A stretch of 64,000 nt of DNA from Laguncularia racemosa (Eukaryota; Streptophyta; Magnoliopsida; Myrtales; Combretaceae). The position numbers and the translations under genes are program-made. Under the pieces are notes generated by a model. That model was given only the letters and a program-made list of their open reading frames with translations, ran no database searches and was not told the origin of the DNA. Shown here in pieces: positions 13,561 through 26,010 of the stretch; position 1 is the first letter of the stretch, and every line of letters starts with the position of its first letter. The stretch covers positions 7,192,001 through 7,256,000 of the forward strand of contig JBBMOL010000021.1 in the NCBI GenBank assembly GCA_037954665.1. The letters run 5' to 3'.

Positions 13561-14870
13561 AACCTAACTAAACGATTTTAAGGTTCTAAAATTAGATTAG
13601 AAACCCACTTATTTATTATGAGCTTACGTATTTTACTTAAGTGAAACACATGACGGATTATCATTACATACATTTTCCACTTAGATTAAGTAATAAGATT
13701 GAGATAATTAAGCTTAGATCTTGATATGATTTAGGGAAAGTTGGCTTAATAAGTCTAGAATAGAGATTGTTGAGGCTGGCTAAACAATCTTAACCTTTCT
13801 TAGCAAGCTCGTGTACTTAACAAGATTAGACTATTAAGCTTAGACACTCAAAAAGTGCAAGAAAGAACCAATGATCCTATCAATTGATCAACAAAGCAAA
13901 TAGATGGTGTTCATTAAGCATTAAACTCTATAAATACTCATCAACGAGCAAAGATTTTCACACAGCTCAAGAGATAAAAACAAACAAGACCTTACTACCA
14001 AGCTATTATGCTCAAGGATCAGAGGTTAGAAGGCAAAAAATCTATAAGCTTCTAAGCTAACTTGCTTAAGTTTAAGAACTGCAAAATCAATGCTTTTGAC
14101 TTTGTTACCTATCAAGTATGTCATCTTGTTGAGAATATCCGTTCTTCCACCCCAAACCCTTTCTAAGTTATTCTACTTGAAACAATCATCTAAGGTTGTG
14201 TCACTCCATGGAGTCATATGAAGCACAAAAATTGCACAACATGCACATGATAGCATTTGATGGATTTTTGCATCTAAAGATATAGACAAAGAGCAAGAGA
14301 ACATAACTAAATTTTAGATTTCCAACAAGCATATTCAAGTGATTAGTAATGGCCCTTGAAATTAATAATGCAAGGGACTCTTATCAAAATGTGCATTAAT
14401 GACATAGTTGTTAAGTAAATTTGACTACTTTAAGCACCCAAGGGTTTTTAATTGAATGAGAAAGCATAAGTTGAAACTGAACACACTCAAGTATGGTTGT
14501 CATAATCACGATTGTATAAAATCATATATAATCGATAGAATTGGTAACTTGTAAAATTGTACATCTAAACTCATAAATATATCAAAAGTTTATACCTAAA
14601 TGATTTTCTTTCCATTTTGATTTGTAGAATTATACAATTGACTTGTGATTTTAACAACCATGCACTCAAGTGTACATTGAAAGTTAAAATCTACTAGTCC
14701 TCAGGATTAATTATACATCATAAAGGGCATGAGCTAGATAGAAGTGAATCTTGACTCATTATTAAGCCTGAATCAATTAGAACCAAAAGAACAAGTAGAA
14801 AGATTTAAGGCTAAGTTAATTATATATGCCGCTTTATTTTGAATGTATATAAACAATTTCATTACTCTTA
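13561..14870. other. Intergenic sequence, no gene seen
   Basis: This is AT-rich DNA with no credible open frame, domain or element boundary. It lies between two LTR-like blocks and is probably degraded transposon sequence. Confidence 0.4.
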
Positions 14871-15391
14871 TCACTTATTTACACCGTGTCTTAGCTTTAA
14901 TGATCTAGGCTCAGGTGCCTCAATATACCAAGAACTTACACCCTTAAGCGACAAGCCGAACTTAGAACCGTCAAGGCGCGACAATCCCCTAATCACCTGG
15001 TTCACACTTGGAGGAACAACGATCCTCTGATCACTTCCGGTGCATCCTATAGCAATGATGGCCTTCAATCTCATGCAATGTCTCATGTAAATGCATGTCA
15101 AGTTTTAATCGAGTCGACTCCTTTAATTATTTGATTCGAAGTGACCAAACAATATATAGTTGCAACTAATTCCCATTTAAGGCAATAAGGTAAACTACAA
15201 AGAATTTAAAGACTACCACTCCAAGAACAATCAATAGAAACCCAATGAAGTCCCATAAACAAATCTACTACGTCTCATATTCACATTTACACAACAGGAA
15301 GAGATCATGCATTTCACATCATAGGTAAAGCAAGGAAACCAAACCAAGCAGATGGAAACAATCTAGCTATACACAAGATTTTAATTAACTT

Positions 15392-15560
15392 AACACCTCT
15401 ATGCCATTGACTTAAATGTCAAATTAACCCTTCGGGTTTAAACTACAGTTCTCATTTCTCGACACCTCTATACCCTCTCACTTAAACGTTGAATAAATCA
15501 CTAGGGATTGATTTACGATTATCATTTCATAACACCTCTATGTCATTTCACCCCTTGAGG
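15392..15560. repeat. Imperfect ~70 bp tandem repeat, about 2.5 copies
   Basis: The phrase (A/G)ACACCTCTAT(G/A)(C/T)C recurs at 15392, 15461 and 15531. Related sequence follows each time (CACTTAAACGTTGAATAAA-type, then TTACGATTATCATTTC-type). The repeat lies inside the minus-strand LTR-like block. Confidence 0.65.
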
Positions 15561-17199
15561 GCTTAGTTTTATGCATTCCCAAATGTCACTTAGGGTAGCC
15601 ACAGGTGTATATGTCCCTTCTAAATCTCAAATACCTACGTGTACAAAATATATATACGTATATAGGTTTATAAATGTATTTTAACTAACGAATAAATTTG
15701 TTAAATATTTTTTCTCGTATACTCAAGAGATGTAAAAGGATAAAATTATTGCATTAAAAGAATGAAGACATTCATTTATGATTGTATAATTATAGGTGTG
15801 AATGTAACCTATATAAATATAGTAGGAAAATCGTTTGTCTAAGCATATATATATATACTCAGAATTAGATCCTTATACATGTACATAAGAATACATAATT
15901 TGTTCTCTACATCTAAGCGTAAATACCCATTATACATATATACGTAAAAAAAGTTAAGTTTACATATATTAACTTAGTTTAGGAAAACAAATTGAAATTT
16001 GGACATTAAATCTGTAGTGATAGCACTAGCAACTAGGGCAAGGTGCTATCATCAAGATAGTGCTATCTACCCATAGCCCATTCTAATTTCTATATTGTTA
16101 CACTCGTATTTATACGTAATTTACCTAATTACTAGTTTCTTTATATGACTTCCTTTCCCACCTCTTTACCCCATCATCTACTAAGGAAATAAATCAATCA
16201 CCATAATTACAATCACAAACAAATAAGGAAAGACACATATGCAATATATCAGGATTCAGCACAACATAACAAACCTATCACAACATTATATCATATCATT
16301 AAGTTTTCCACTCACCTGTTTATGGTCGTCATAGTCCTAATCATCATTAAGTGATTCCGACATGTAGTCCCTTCTCTGAGCATGGTATCGAAGGGTTAAC
16401 TACAGCGACTCCACACAATTTCAATTAGATTTCTCGATCTCTCATTAACTCCCATCTGTTCTCAAACTCTCCAATGCCTTTTTCCATACTCACATTCACA
16501 ATCATTTTACCGATGGCACATCACATTTCCAAGGCTTCTTTTTACAACTCGAACACTTGATCAAACTACTAGAGCCACTGCTACCACATCGGTGACACCT
16601 CTTTTTCCCATTTACTGTCACACATAGACACACTTACCTCCTTCACGCAATTTCCTCTTCCTCCTCAGTTTCACCTTTCCATTCTTACTTCTCTCCTTTG
16701 TTGACATCTTCACCTATAAGGTTTTCCGTCCTTTCTACTAGTTTTCATCCTCACTCACGCTCCATCACCATACATACACCAGTCGCTCTTTATACACATA
16801 CATGCCCACCTCCATTGTAATAACGTCATATGCACATGTACACATAAGTTTTACCTACGTACATACACAAGATCAATACCCCCTTGCTTTTTTTTTTTTT
16901 TTTTCTAGCTCTTCTTCTCCTTTCCTCACCCTTTTTTCGTCTTCCATTCTCACTTTCACCTTCTTATAACTTTCCTTACCCTTTGTCCCCCTCGTTTCCT
17001 TGCCGAGGTCCCTTCAACCCCTCAGACTTCTTTAATTTCCCACTTCTTCTTCTCATTCCTCTTCACTCTTCTCTAGCCCACACTTATGCATGTGCATATT
17101 TCAAATCTTCCATTCTAATTCTCTATGTTTTTCCTCCTTTCTAGACATCTTCCATTTTCCTTTCTTCTTCCTTTTCTACTTCATACTCCTACTCAATGA

Positions 17200-17520
17200 A
17201 CCCTACCTACACACCGTACACACACACCCTGTACATACACTAGTACATTCTACTCATACAGATACACACATACCCCGCACACACCACACAACACCAGCAC
17301 ATACATACACACATGCTCCACACACACTACATACCACTATCACGTACATACACACATGCTCTACACACACCTGCTCATACACATACACACATACCTGCAC
17401 AGATCATACACCACCAGCACCTACATACATTCATACTCTACACACACCACACACCACCAACGCATACATACACATGCTCACGCACATACCACACACACCT
17501 ACTTATACACATACATCTTG
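17200..17520. repeat. ACACAC/CATACACAC-rich low-complexity tract
   Basis: Irregular repeats of ACATACACACATGCTC and related words fill this stretch. The long open frames over it (over 200 codons of His/Thr/Pro) are composition artefacts. Confidence 0.85.
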
Positions 17521-17564
17521 CTCCTCCCATTCCCCCCCTTCTTTCTCCTCTGAAACACTACTGC

Positions 17565-17700
17565 TATGGTTGTCGGCGGTCACTATTGTTGTTCCTGTCG
17601 TGGTTGTCGTTACTGACATTGTCGCGATCACTGTTGCTGCTATTGTTGTGGTCATTGTTGCCGCTATTGCTGCAGTTGCTATTGCCGTTGTTGTTATCTT
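17565..17700. repeat. GTTGTT/GTC trinucleotide-rich tract
   Basis: Imperfect triplets (TTGTTG, GTCGTT, GCTATTGTT) run for about 135 bp, giving Val/Ala-rich or Asn-rich false open frames. The tract is low complexity within an LTR-like block. Confidence 0.7.
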
Positions 17701-19294
17701 CCCCCCTCGCACACACGCACACATATAGCCACGCCATTGGAAGCACGTTACCGCACATGCCATCATCCGATCCTCCACGTGTGGCTCCTTCTTTCGTTTC
17801 TTCCTTCAAGACAACCTTAAGCATAGGAAAACCCATTGCTCCAAAAAGCAAGTTGTGCACTACGAGTCTCTCCTATAACAGACTGAAGCTCCAGAAGTGC
17901 CGTCCTTTGGTCCTTGGCAAGGACACCATTGCTTGTGTGATCAAGCAAGCGTTCCACATAGCTGTATTCACTTGATGCTGCATTATCATTACTAAAACCC
18001 TACCTAACAACGTTCTTGTATCCTGATACCAAATCTATTCGTCTAGTGGATTAATAAATAGCTCAAAACAATCTGTAAAGCGAGAAAGCATGATCAATCA
18101 ATTTTGGCTTTAGATGAGAAGACCAATATGTTGATTGGAAAACCACGGCGTCACTATCATAGAGTGATGTGTTCTTGAATCATTAATTTTGTGTTACAAA
18201 AGTACACTGGCTCGGTGTTTTCTCATCCACTTTAGCTACCTCCATACCATTCTCCCCTGAATGGCTACTGGTTGAAGTAGCGATCACGGTCGTCGACTAA
18301 GCCAACAGCAGTGGGGAAGGAGGAGTGTGAGAGTTTAGAGATGGAGGGGATCAGCAGAATGTAGGTGGGGTAGTGACGAAGATCTGGGAAGAAAGAAGGG
18401 AAAAGTCAGGGGAAACGAGATAGGAAACAGATTTCTTGAAGGGCAATGAGGAGGGACAACACCACTAGAGAAGAAGAAGAAGAAGAAGGGAAAGAAAAGT
18501 AAAAGAAAAGGAAGAAGGATGAAGTGAGGGATGAGGGAATAGCGGTGGGGGGCAGATGACGTGACTAGGAAGAAGAAGAAGAGAAGAAGAAGGAAAAGAA
18601 AAAGAAAAGAAAAGGGAGAGGGATGGGATGTTGTGGCAGATTTAATTTTTTTTTTTTAAGTTATGGATATATATTATATTATATTATAATTATTTCAATT
18701 TTTAATATTATGCACGCGTACACTGATATCTTTAAATTTTATATGTTTAGCAATTTATTACGAAAGTTTATGTTTAAGCTAATTTGATTATTTCGAGTGT
18801 TAATATTCAATCGAAATTTTCATTTAAATTTCCTAAATCTATAGTTTCAATTAATTTCCTTATATAACCCAATATCGTTTGAAATTTATGTTTCGAAGAA
18901 TTTATTCTTTTAATTTAAATTGCATGAACTGAAGTTAGGACTTACAAGTATTTTTATTTCTCTATTTATATGCCCATATATGGATATTTTTTAATTACTC
19001 CACTTCCTAAATTTATTTAGTAATATATTCATAAAATTCAAATTGCTACATTCATTGTCTTTTTTTTCTTTACAATGGTTGTTCTTTCCAATTGTTCTAT
19101 TTTTAAAACCTATTATTATCGCAAATTATTAAAATAATATTCACGTGTCACGATGTTTGAATTTTCGTCGTAAATTTCTCAAAGCTTTTAATATAGTGAG
19201 ATTGTCATTTTTGCTATCCCGACCTAAAAATATTTTTTATTTCGCTTATTTTCTTTAAATTTTCATAGTCTTTTCGAAATTTTTAGACATCACA

Positions 19295-20113
19295 CTCTTG
19301 AGCTTAGTTAAACTCAAAGATGTTGAGCAATTTATGTGGAAAGAAAGATAGAACAATGAGTTTGAGCTTTTAAAATATATCTAGTTAAGCCATCTATACT
19401 CTTGCCTCAACAAAAAGGAAAACCTCTAAGATTGTCTTTTGCAACTTTTAAAGGATAGATTGACTGCTTAGTAGCTTAAGAAGATGACCAAAGGCACAAG
19501 AAAAGGACTTTGAATGGTGCTAAATCTATACAAATAAATTAGAGAATCTTTGCTTATCCATGTGCTTTCAGCCTATAAACTAAGACATTCAATGTTATCT
19601 CATGCACTTCATGTAATTGCACTAAATAATTTGATTCTAACCTATTGGTGCATGGTAGAGTAGCTAAATGGTGTATAACTCTCACTCTCCCTTAGTTTGA
19701 ATTAGTTTACATGCCACAAAAGGCATTTATGTGCCAAGCTTTGGTGAATATCCATAGAAAATGATTGTGAGATGCCAACATGGTTACTATAATACCCCTT
19801 TTAAATTATATTTTGATGTTGGTAGATAACAAAAGGGGTTTGAATTGGAAGTTTTGATGAGAATCCATGGGCACAATACATAAATTAACTTATAAAACTA
19901 AAAACCGGTGTACTTTACAAAGCCTTCATCATGGGAATTACCATGTTAAGAGGAAAAGGTTCAAGCATTATGAATATTTCATGATTCATAGTAAGTTGTA
20001 CATTAAGTTATGAGAATAAATGTCTTAACCCTATATAGCAAAGTATAAGATATTTGTGATCTAATTAATTAGGTTTTTAATGATGTGAGAATTAGTTACA
20101 TCTATAGAAAAGA
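19295..20113. other. Intergenic sequence, no gene seen
   Basis: AT-rich, with no recognisable coding potential. It lies between the end of the minus-strand LTR-like block and the target duplication of the TIR element at 20123. Confidence 0.45.
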
Positions 20114-20122
20114 AAATGAATT

Positions 20123-21596
20123 AGGATAATGTCACTTACATTATCTAAATTTTGACACCTTTTTTAATTTTACACCTAAACTTTTAACTTGTCAAAATGT
20201 AAATCTAATCAAAATTTACTTACAAGCATCTACTTCCAATAAGCATCATTATCACATGTAGCTTTTTGAACCAATCATGCTATGCTATTTGTGATTAATT
20301 GAAATTAATAGTCACATAACTAAGCACACTAAAATTATAAAGATAAAAAGCATAAAAAAAAAGTCTCACTTTTCGTTCTCTCTCTTTCTCTGGGAAAGTT
20401 ATGTCCTAAGATAGAGAGGCTAAGAGATAGTTTCATCATGATTCGAGCAATAGCCAAGTTGAAATTAGTATAGCATGGACTATAAGAGTGCTTATCATGA
20501 GCTAATGAAGCAATGAGAATGAAGATTAATGACAATAGTCTACTCATGAGCTAACAAAGCAATGGGAATGAAAGGCATGATGAAAAATATGTTGAAAGAA
20601 AGGCATCCAAAGAATTTTTTGACATAGGTAGAAGGGGATTATATTATGCCTTGAGGAATGGTTGATATTAGGTATGAGAGGGATTGGAAGTGGGATTTTG
20701 GATTTTTTTTTTCTTTTTATGTATTTTCAATTTAAGGGGTCAATCATTATTTAAGTGGAAATTGATTTTGGTTACTTGCACATGGCATAATGTGACACAA
20801 TGTGAAGCGATAACCACACAATATATGTAAAAAAAAGTAAGTTGTAATACAAATAAAAATTTGATAATCTTCCAGTAACACTATTTAATTGATATTTATA
20901 GACTAGAACCCTTAAATTTAGTAAGGAAACTAAATAAAAATAGAATATGAAACTAAATTAATGAAAATATACTTTCCTAGTCTAAACACATTATAAGAGC
21001 AAAAGATTTCATCCATTATTCTTGCACTAAACAACATAGTGATTTGCATTAGATCAAAGTAGACTCAAATCAATCTTTGTTGATATATTATAGGTTTCAT
21101 AACTCCTCATAAGCAAAAAAATTTATGAAACTTCAACAGTGAACATCCAAAATTATGTTCCTTTTTCCATCTCGCTTGCTTCTAATAACTTTTAATGGGT
21201 TGGCATGTTTAAAATGCTATTTTCAAATGCTTTCTGGATCATAGCTTCTGGTTCCTATGTCTTATTAAAAAGCCCCTGATTCTTCTTTTTTCTATAGCTT
21301 CTAATGGTCAAGTTATTCCATAAAACTCAACTTGTCCACATTAGTAAATACCTATTAAACAGTGTCACTGGAAGATTGTCAATTTTTATTAGTATTATGA
21401 ATTACTTCTTTGAACATAATGTATAGTTATCGCTTTATAGTGTGCTATAATGTGATTGGTTCAAAAAACTGACTATGGTGACATAAGTAAATGAGTGGTA
21501 ACATTAGCAAAATAAAGTTTTGATAATGCATAAATTGATAAGTTAAAAGTTTGTGTAAAATTGAAAAAAAAAAACCAAAAAATGTGAGATTGTCCT
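20123..21596. mobile_element. Non-autonomous MULE-like element with long TIRs and 9-bp target duplication
   Basis: Perfect AAATGAATT duplications flank it (20114-20122 and 21597-21605). The left end AGGATAATGTCAC matches the reverse-complemented right end AGGACAATCTCAC. Arms of about 150 bp keep similarity: AATTTTACACCTAAACTTTT against AATTTTACACAAACTTTT, and TTTTTGAACCAATCA in both. A second inverted pair lies inside (20800-20900 against 21340-21440, sharing AATCTTCCAGT and AAGCGATAAC). The left arm is interrupted by about 500 bp of non-inverted sequence. A 9-bp duplication with long inverted ends points to Mutator-like elements. No transposase is present. Confidence 0.7.
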
Positions 21597-21605
21597 AAAT
21601 GAATT

Positions 21606-21936
21606 GGTTTCTAAGTTGGCTCAATTGGCCTAACATAAGAATTAATGTTATTTAATCAATTGGGAAGTCAAATATTATCAATTTACTCTTTCGAGAAACA
21701 CACCTAATCAATAAGATTGACATATATGAGTTAAGTGCATTCCATTTAAGAAAACTTATTAGATCAACATAATTGAAGAACCTAAAAGAAGGTGTTTAAG
21801 AGTCTCAATGAAGACTTAGTAAAGGAGTTTGTTTAGAGTTCAGCTTCAAGAATATAATGTCTACACCAAATTATGCAAAAGCAAATGGGAAAGGGAAATT
21901 AACAATTAAGATCTTGAAGAAGAACCTAAAAGAAGA
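21606..21936. other. Spacer between MULE-like element and LTR-like block
   Basis: About 330 bp of AT-rich sequence with no gene or recognisable repeat. Confidence 0.45.
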
Positions 21937-23640
21937 TGTAACACCCTAGAACCTAAGATATTACAACCCACCATGTGTCATCACTAGGTAATGACATGCT
22001 AAGATCTAACTTGTTTAGAATCTATAGGCACCTATACATTCTACTAAACTCACATAATATGAATCAACCAACAACTCATCTAAGTGGAGTATCATAATCC
22101 ACTTTAAAACCACAAAGCATGTCACATGATCAATATTACCAATTAACAAAACTACAGTATATCTCTAGGTCACATCCAAATACCAAAAACTAAAAACAAA
22201 AATGCTAGAGTCTCATCTCCAAATACATATACAACCATCCAAACCATATAAAAACTATCTACTAAACCCATCCCACTAACTCCTAGTTATCATAATAGTA
22301 CAAGTACTTCACACCATCACCATCCTGCACAAACTTAACACCTAAGTCATCATAGGTTATGTAATCATACACCAAAAGCACATGCGCATGTCAAGTAAGT
22401 ACATGATTCACATGCACTGAATGCAAACATATAAACAACAATGAGTTTATTATCTTCTTTAAGTTATGCAACCATTATATAAGGATACTTATAACCTCAC
22501 ACACCTTATATTTATAAATATATATACTTATTTATAATACATTTGGGACACTGCCACCGCTAGTTTCGATACTAAAATATTGGAAACTGCTACCCTCGGC
22601 TCCAACATCCATCAATTGTCCTAAAATCTATCCAGATCATTTCAATATGTGACTCTACTAAGAATAATGTCACACAAAGTTCGTTGTGATAACCCTTATG
22701 GATCTACCACTTTCGGTCTTTAAGCCAAGCCACACACAAACAACAACCAATTTATTAGCCGAATAATATTTAAGTTCATTTAATTACTAATCCTATCAAA
22801 AACAAGAAACAACTAGAATAAACATGTAACTGAATTGGCAATCTCAACTAGTACTGAAGTCTTGCTAACTCTATTCCTTGACTATTAATCATAAATACAA
22901 TTCTTAGCATCTTCTATAATTTATAACTCTTATTTTAACTACAATTTTCTTTCTAGCTTTCTAAATCTTCCTCTCAACTTCCTAAAATGCTTTTCTTGAA
23001 TACATATTCAATATAATAAGTAGAATAAAGTTTACAAGTTAAAGAAAAATAATTTAGAGTAATTTAAAAACTAAAAAATAAATAGTTTTTGTTATATGGA
23101 TTAACCAAATACAAAGCTTCGGACACCCAACAAGAAGCTCTTGTTTGAATGGTATGAGTTACATCATTTGAATGGTCGCTTGGGAACTTTTTGTTCCCTT
23201 TTCAACCAAGAACCATTTGAAAGGCCATAAAACTCTTTCTATAAGCCAGCCATACAATCATATATTCAAACGAGACAATGATACACCTTGTCAAGAGTCC
23301 TTTAAGCTTACTTCAAATGACCATTTATATGTGGCCATTATATGATGAAACAATTTGGATGGCCAATGGAGCAACCAAAGCAATACATCATTTGAACTGA
23401 GTTCCCCAAATGAAACATGAAATCCAAATGCCATACAACTTGAACTCTTATTTCTATCATTTTGATGTTAAAAAATTAATTATTTTTCTTAACGATTCCA
23501 CATGATGAAGAACTTTCTTATTTTTAATCTTTGATAAAACTGATTTTTCTTTCTTAATCCTCTCATCATAGCAAATAGCTTGATAGATTGTCAAAATACC
23601 TTCTTTTTTTTTTAATTTTCTTATAATTGCTAACCCTAAT
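21937..23640 (-). mobile_element. LTR-like block, minus strand, beginning TGTAACACCC
   Basis: TGTAACACCCTAGAACC at 21937 is a standard gypsy LTR terminus. Segments such as ATGTCAAGTAAGTACATG (22388-22405) and the rc of CACAAAGTTCGTTGTGATAACCC (about 22673-22695) look like minus-strand LTR phrases. CATTTGAATGGTCGC and related TTTGAATGG words repeat through 23140-23400. The right boundary is only estimated. No polyprotein is adjacent. Confidence 0.35.
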
Positions 23641-25519
23641 AGATAAAGAGATGATCGATTTATATACTTACATAAAAAAAAAAAAACTTAAATCCATTAC
23701 ATTTATCAAACATTTATATTAATGGTTAAGATTTAACATATTATTAAATACAAGAAATCCTAAACCAAATTTAATATAAGCTAATTTAAATATGCACCCA
23801 TACATCAAGACATATTTTTTTACATTTGACCTCCATTTCTTTTTTCTAATACTCGTCACACACCCTAATAGCTTGTATGGTTATCATCATTTAGTGTATG
23901 GTTTAAGCATAATACAATGTGTCCCTACCATCATAGAGCATACCCAACAACGAAAAAAGATTGATAGATACTAATAGGTCATGTGTTTGAATAAATAGTA
24001 AATAAATATCAATAATATTTAAACATGTAATTATGATAATAGACTTTTTTGAATAACTATTACTCATATTTTTGTAGGTTTTGAAATTTTATTAATACTA
24101 TTATTATTCACTACTAATTTATTAATGCCGTATAAAACTTTTCTCCCTGCAGCGCACAAATGTCACACAACGCTGTGGTCAAGTGACCCGCTCTAAAAAC
24201 ACAAAAGTTCTAGCATGGATCCCGTGAACTAACCAAGACTACTACAAATTGGTCGTGTAAACAGGCATTCTGACTAATGGACACATCTTGACCCAGTCTG
24301 CCGTAGTCTACACCAACACGGGTTCAAGTCGCTCGTGCCCTTGCCAATCTTTCCTTTTATGTCTCCTTCTGTTGCAACTCAGACCTAGAAGAGCAACTAA
24401 AGTGCCAAAACGGCACAAGGATTACCTTACACGTGGGGCATGTTGTAAATATATACGCATTTATGTATGAAATGGTAGCCCAGTAAACAATCTGGAAAAA
24501 CTATAACTGCTTAACTGTCTTCTTTGAAAAGATGATTCATTATCAAGAGTATAGGCATACATATCGTAATATTTTAGCATTAAACAAATTATATTATAGG
24601 AACATGTGTTGTGCTATAATGTAGAGTCCAATAAGAAGTTTTGAATTAATAATATGACATATAAACATGCATATATTAGCGGGATGATGGACCTACGATA
24701 TTAATGCTTGATAAAAATAATTTTTCATTATACTAAAATATTTGATGTAAATTCTATTGTGAGATAATTAAACTAACTTATTATTAGACATAAAATTTCC
24801 AGTTCGATAGTGGTAACTAAACTAATTTACTATACAAAAAAAAAAAACAAATCCAAGTGTAAATCTAGTATAGAACTCTAAAATCATCTCCAAACAACCA
24901 ACATTAAAAGATAAAGAGAAAAAAAAACTTTCAATTTCCATGATAAAATTTATCAAATCATTATATCATTCTTTAATAAAAATAAAATTGCTAATCTATC
25001 TACATTATAAAAGAAAAATGATGAGTATTGGGTGACATACAGAATTATCAAGTTAATCTTTCTTCCCTCTAAAATAAAATCAGTTAATTGTAAATAGTTA
25101 CGCTTATGCATAAATTAGAATTTAACTTTGAAATTTATGTATTTTGATAATTTAAAATTAGAAAAAAAATAATAATTTCTAGATCATCATGAGAAGCTAA
25201 ATATTTAAGATTCTATTGTACTATCATTTTGTAATTTTAGACACCAGAACCGTGGTTGTATCATGGTTTAGTTGAAACATAGAACGACAACAGCAAGAAT
25301 ATGAGTACAGCCAGCTATCTGAGATTGTTTAATATTGAACTCAACGTGCTGTCCTCTCTCCTCAAGAGTTACTGATCGAACACAGAACATTTTGCAAGAA
25401 GCAGATTTATTATATTGAGATGTGAACGGATGTGTCCATTGTTTTCTAAAAATTTAGAGATCCTCCTTCATTCAATGACCGGGTCTCCTGGTTCTTCATT
25501 TTGCCACCGCACAAAAAAT
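23641..25519. other. Intergenic sequence upstream of the TTL-like gene
   Basis: Mostly AT-rich. There is a weak AT-rich inverted repeat at about 23965-24130 that could be a decayed MITE. A less AT-rich island lies at 24140-24450, with a 60-codon open frame that lacks an ATG. No gene was recognised. Confidence 0.4.
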
Positions 25520-26010
25520 AATAATAAAAATAAAGAAAAACAATAGAATGAAGTCAAACAAAATATTTTATTTTATTTTTAAACAAACTTGAAGAAATAT
25601 TATTGCCTTTTTCTTTTAATTTCCCTTTCTACATTTTCCAATCATGCCATCCCATTTCCTATACCAAACAGAAAGAGAGAGAAGAAAAGAACTAATTGCA
25701 GGTGGTTTTTTGTAGCCACTCCAGGAGGCTGTGCTTGTCATCATAATCTCTGTCTCCTGGGGTAAGGCTGTCATCGTTAATCTGTCGACTAAATTCTTTT
25801 TTTCTTTTTTTTTTTTTGCCTATCTCTCTAAATCAAGCTTATTATTTTTAACATCAATTTTCACAATCCAGGGGAATTTCTTTTGATTAATTTAAGCAAT
25901 GGTGGATCAATCAGATTTCCTAGAATAAAACATTGTAGGTTAATTTGTTTCCTATATAGAAGCTACTCCTGGAATTTGGTTTGGATCATATAAGCAAATA
26001 ATAAGGAAAT
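25520..26010 (+). promoter_or_regulatory. Upstream region and probable leader of the TTL-like gene
   Basis: The 490 bp before the ATG include a purine-rich GAGAGAGAGAAGAAAAG run at about 25674-25690, typical of plant leaders. AT-rich sequence at 25556-25580 could contain the core promoter. No transcription start can be fixed from sequence alone. Confidence 0.3.
25762..25871 (+). other. Possible 5' UTR intron of the TTL-like gene
   Basis: A GGG|GTAAGG donor-like site at 25762 is followed by a long polypyrimidine run at 25797-25818 and a TCCAG acceptor-like site ending at 25871, 139 bp upstream of the ATG. Leader introns are common in plant genes. This is inferred from splice-site shape only. 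Confidence 0.3.

Larger units (their letters stand above)
14871..19294 (-). mobile_element. LTR-like block, Tekay-type, minus strand
   Basis: Read on the minus strand it starts at 19294 with TGTGATGTCTAAAAATTTCG, a typical chromovirus LTR start. It passes through an ACAGGTGAGTGGAAA motif (rc of 16302-16318), like the GGTGAGTGAAAA of the LTR at 1222-4729. It reaches a segment at 14990-15060 (rc: GTGATCAGAGGATCGTTGTT) of the kind found near the R region. The left end is not located. CA-dinucleotide and GTTGTT-rich low-complexity tracts lie at 17200-17700. No polyprotein relic adjoins it, so a solo or truncated LTR is likely. Confidence 0.4.

Noticed and set aside
14839..15101. Frames of 63 and 76 codons on opposite strands
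   Set aside because: They overlap each other and lie within an LTR-like block; no known domain.
17090..17975. Overlapping open frames of 212 and 220 codons on the + strand, and 91-98 codons on the minus strand
   Set aside because: They run through CACACA and GTTGTT low-complexity tracts in several frames at once. The composition is His/Thr/Pro or Val/Ala repeats with no domain.
24305..24340. CGGGTTCAAGTCGCTCG, tRNA-like B-box
   Set aside because: No matching A-box or acceptor stem upstream.
24288..24470. 60-codon frame upstream of the TTL-like gene
   Set aside because: No ATG start and no recognisable domain; kept only as a composition note.
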